DNA from: Allacma fusca
Lineage: Eukaryota; Arthropoda; Collembola; Symphypleona; Sminthuridae
Direction of reading: 5' to 3'
Length of the DNA: 64,000 nucleotides
NCBI GenBank assembly: GCA_947179485.1
Contig: OX359246.1
Span: 26,412,001 to 26,476,000, forward strand
A model generated the notes under the pieces. The model saw nothing but the letters and a program-made list of their open reading frames with translations, had not been told where the DNA came from and made no database searches. Below are positions 61,049-64,000 of this stretch, piece by piece (positions within the stretch are counted from its first letter, which is position 1; each line of letters opens with the position of its first letter). A program made the translations under genes and the position numbers.

Positions 61049-63398
61049 TTAATCCCGAACAGTCAGAACAACCTGGTAGTCATGGGGAACCAGCATAAAC
61101 CTGGGTATGGCTTCTAATGGTACATTCTTACTATCATCAGCAAGCTGGATACTAAATCGATGGAACATGTTGGTAAAATATAAAAAGAACTCGTCTCTAG
61201 CCAAAGTTTCTCCCAAACAAACGCGCTTTCCAAAACTGAATTGTAAAACAGCATCATGTTTCTTAAATGTTTTCCCGTCGTTACTGAGGAATCTCTCCGG
61301 TTTGAAATTCTCCGGCTCGGGGAAGTACTCCTCACTGTGATGAATGGCATACAGATTGCCAAGGATCATGGTACCTTTCGGACAATCGAAACCTTGTATT
61401 TTACTGTCCTCCTCAGCACAACGGGGGATCCCTAGTGGGAGTAAACTTGCTAATCGGCTCACTTCGGTAAATATAGCTTCCACATATGGTAGTCTGTTTG
61501 AGGGTAAAAACAAAAATTGCAGTAGGTCAAAATATGACAAATACATTTCCATTTGTGAAAAGACCTATACACATGTACATTATGCTCTACTAAACAAGTA
61601 TTAGAACAAGTTACGATGTGCACTCCACTATCATGTTCCCCTTATAAGACAACATTTTCTCTACCGGGATAAATATATTTGCATATGCACAATATTACAA
61701 TTACCTCAATACAAAAATGCTTCTTCTCGTACCCCTAAGAGCATAGGCTTATGGGAATTAAAGTTTCTTATACGCATACACTTCAAGGGGCTGTATTACA
61801 GAGACTAAAAATTTGCATACACTTCGTCAATGGGTTGTTTTTCAAGAGAATTCCAATAGTGGGACTTACTTGCTTCTATCCGCGAGATTCGGATATCTGT
61901 TCCTTCCAACTACACTGTCAAGTTCGTCCTGAAGTTTCCTCTGCACTTCCGGATATTTGCAAAGATAGAGAATGGACCATAGTAAAGTGTTTGTGACAGT
62001 GTCAGCACCAGCAACAAAAAAATCCACCATGGTACCCGTCAAAGATCGAACTGGGAAGAAATATAAATACTGCAATAACTATATAAAATTACTAACAAAT
62101 AAATCGAGACATAAAACGTTTCTATAATGTGATCCCATCACCTCCAACAGACTCATAAAAACTAGAAGTAATGTCGGTAGTTTTGTTAATTTCATTCAAG
62201 TATGAATCGATGTAATCCCTTGGAGCCCCATCTTCTGGAAACGTTTTCTTATGCTGCTCAATGTAACCGCGAATAATGAAATCCATCTGATCCTTCATTT
62301 GGATCAACATATCCCAGCCAGAGAATTTTGGAAGTAATTTTGCAACAGATGGGAACAAAAATGAGATAGGATTTTTAGCTGACTTTTCGGAAAAGCTGCA
62401 AATGCACAGAGGTACAAGTGATATTGTAGATTCATCAATTTCTTCCAGGAAACGTTTCTGCTATATGTAACTTTAAAAGGATAATTACTCTTGAATCAGA
62501 TCAAAAACAGCCCAGAGTTTCGGATCATCGTGCGTGTAACGGTTCCCAGATGTGATCATCCATAGTGTATTCAAAACTGCCACTTGGAATGCCCGATCCA
62601 ACGAGCAAGGTGTTCCTGCTGATTTCGTAAACGTTGAAAGTAATTCATTAACTTCAGTCATAATAATGTCCTCTCCAACACTTTTCCCAAAACCGAAATC
62701 CCGCAGATGGCGTAAGGTAAACCGCCGTTGTTCGAGCCACTCCTGACCAGTAGACCATATAATTCCTTTATACATTTAAAGTATGCTGAAGTGTTTAATC
62801 AGTAATTTCCTGGAGTTGGACACTTTTGACGCTATTTTGAAACTTTTCAATTGTCATACCATGAGGACCAGAACGAGGTAATTCAAGTGCTTCATTTGGA
62901 TGCCGAGCGTTAAGTTTCGCGTCGTTCAAAACTTCCCGCAAAATTTTTACATCGGAAATTACGTATGCACTGTCAAATGAGGAGTCTTAGCAGGATCAAT
63001 TTATTTCTTGGGGGTATCTCAAAGTACATATATATTCCCCATCAGTATTAAGAATTAGAATTTGTAACTTACGGATTAGGTCCAAGTTGGACTTTAAGTA
63101 CGCTGCCATATTTTTTCGTCCATTCTTGCAGTGTCTTATGGCTGTTGATTCCCAATTGAATGGAATTTCCGATTATGGGCAATGCAAAAGGCCCTATTTA
63201 TAAGTGGTATTAGCTCAATAAACACCGCAAGTATAACATTGTGTTATTTTGTTGATACACGGAAATCTTGTACTGTGAATGGTTAATTATTTATGAATGC
63301 ACATTACCATCAGGGTAATTTTTCCCCTTCCGTTTGAATAAAGTGTAGATAACAGCACCCAGCACAACTGAAAGCAGGATTCCTGTCAGAGAAATCAT
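61049..63398 (-). CDS. Cytochrome P450, CYP2-clan type, copy D (7 exons)
   Basis: Exons on the minus strand are 63398-63308, 63193-63073, 62969-62860, 62765-62489, 62395-62142, 62050-61870 and 61493-61049, each the same length as in copy C; 492 aa. Anchor ISLTGILLSVVLGAVIYTLF, I-helix FFVAGADTVTNT, ExxR in FTEVSRLAS, PERF and haem loop FSFGKRVCLG are present. One difference of note is Gln for the Pro that precedes the haem loop (LQFSFGKR against LPFSFGKR). Introns resemble those of copy C in places, so the pair arose by a fairly recent local duplication. Family role as for copy C; substrate unknown. Confidence 0.92.
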
Positions 63399-63461
63399 TG
63401 TAAAGAAATATTTTCTTATCCACGTTCCCGAGAATTGGAACTATCTTCACTTTTAGAGCTT

Positions 63462-63473
63462 CCTATTTATATA
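63462..63473 (-). promoter_or_regulatory. Candidate TATA box of P450 copy D
   Basis: Minus-strand TATATAAATAGG, 64-75 bases upstream of the ATG, which would place transcription start about 35 bases before the ATG. No equally good box was seen upstream of copy C, so the pair may be expressed differently. Confidence 0.55.
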
Positions 63474-63479
63474 TAATCA

Positions 63480-64000
63480 ACAAAACCTTTTTAAATTAGT
63501 TTGCTTTGTGACACAATTGTGCAGAAAAATAATGATTGCTCAATATTTATTGAGTATTATATCATTCTGAACCAAAAGGTAATATGCGGGCTCTTATGCT
63601 GACCTGAGCGGAAAATTCGGATAATTACGGCCTATTGGGATGAATCAAGCACAGCTTGCTTTTAAAGATAGCATTCACTTGGAAGCTGGAGTGTGATGAG
63701 GTACACTGTCGTATACAAATGTAGGAATGGAATACATGAGTACATTTAATTAGTTGGATGTAACTCATTGATTCGCCGTCTCCAGTCTCCATCAACCTTG
63801 AAATAAGTTCTTATCACAAGAAAGCATAACTTGCATGAAATGCAAAAACATTCACAGTGTGCTACAAACATTTTCGTTGTCATAAGGTTATGTGGGGAGA
63901 CAGACAGTTATCATGCAGATGGTAGATCTAGTAGGATGTACGGTTAGTCACATGTATGTATGTATATGTATATAGGAACGCAACAAATACTGTTCACGTT
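63480..64000. other. Right-edge intergenic DNA
   Basis: No gene seen; ends in a TATGTATG microsatellite-like stretch near 63,955-63,975. Confidence 0.5.

Overview
The window looks like nuclear DNA of an arthropod, most likely a hexapod. Four genes with canonical GT-AG introns encode CYP2-clan-type P450s. They are interleaved with small three-exon seven-transmembrane chemoreceptor-like genes, in AT-rich DNA packed with hAT, Tc1/mariner/pogo and LINE copies. A springtail (Collembola) fits this mix, but that is inference; no rRNA, tRNA or marker gene settles it.

Host layout. About 470-25,440 and about 25,528-46,230 are two diverged copies of one tandem unit. Each holds a minus-strand P450 (782-2880; 25776-27889), a spacer, a plus-strand chemoreceptor (10960-18857, broken; 41968-43472, intact) and a shared downstream spacer. 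A third chemoreceptor (50754-52216) is followed by a relic P450 exon (about 52,625-52,765) and a second P450 pair (53059-55359; 61049-63398). All four P450s have seven exons that join in frame, giving 494, 494, 492 and 492 residues. The first pair lacks the acidic residue of the I-helix oxygen-activation motif.

Mobile layout. Where one unit carries an insertion, the other keeps the empty site, so many boundaries can be read to the base. Unit 1 holds a 3.06-kb hAT with a split transposase gene (5000-8062), a LINE relic with a PHD-like finger (about 8181-10750), and a 6.3-kb hAT relic that splits the chemoreceptor and carries broken EXOSC10/Rrp6-like exons. It also holds a 4.1-kb hAT-like element with two smaller ones nested in it. 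Unit 2 holds a 10.6-kb element with terminal inverted repeats of several hundred bases and a 6-bp target duplication. That element contains two divergent unrecognised genes, a mariner, a small hAT-like element and a LINE of about 5.1 kb.

The most striking pattern is a set of non-autonomous hAT-like elements, each with 8-bp target duplications. Inside each inverted terminus is a long degenerate array of a short word, about six bases, and the word differs from family to family (GGGTAC, CAAGTT, CCTGAA, GTCCC/GTCCCC, ACTCCT, GGTCTG, GGGTTC). In the clearest families the word matches the inner edge of that family's own terminal repeat. One family has inserted into itself.

How the host genes might work together: the P450s should be ER-anchored monooxygenases, and the chemoreceptors plasma-membrane receptors. 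They are neighbours by tandem duplication; nothing in the sequence shows shared regulation.
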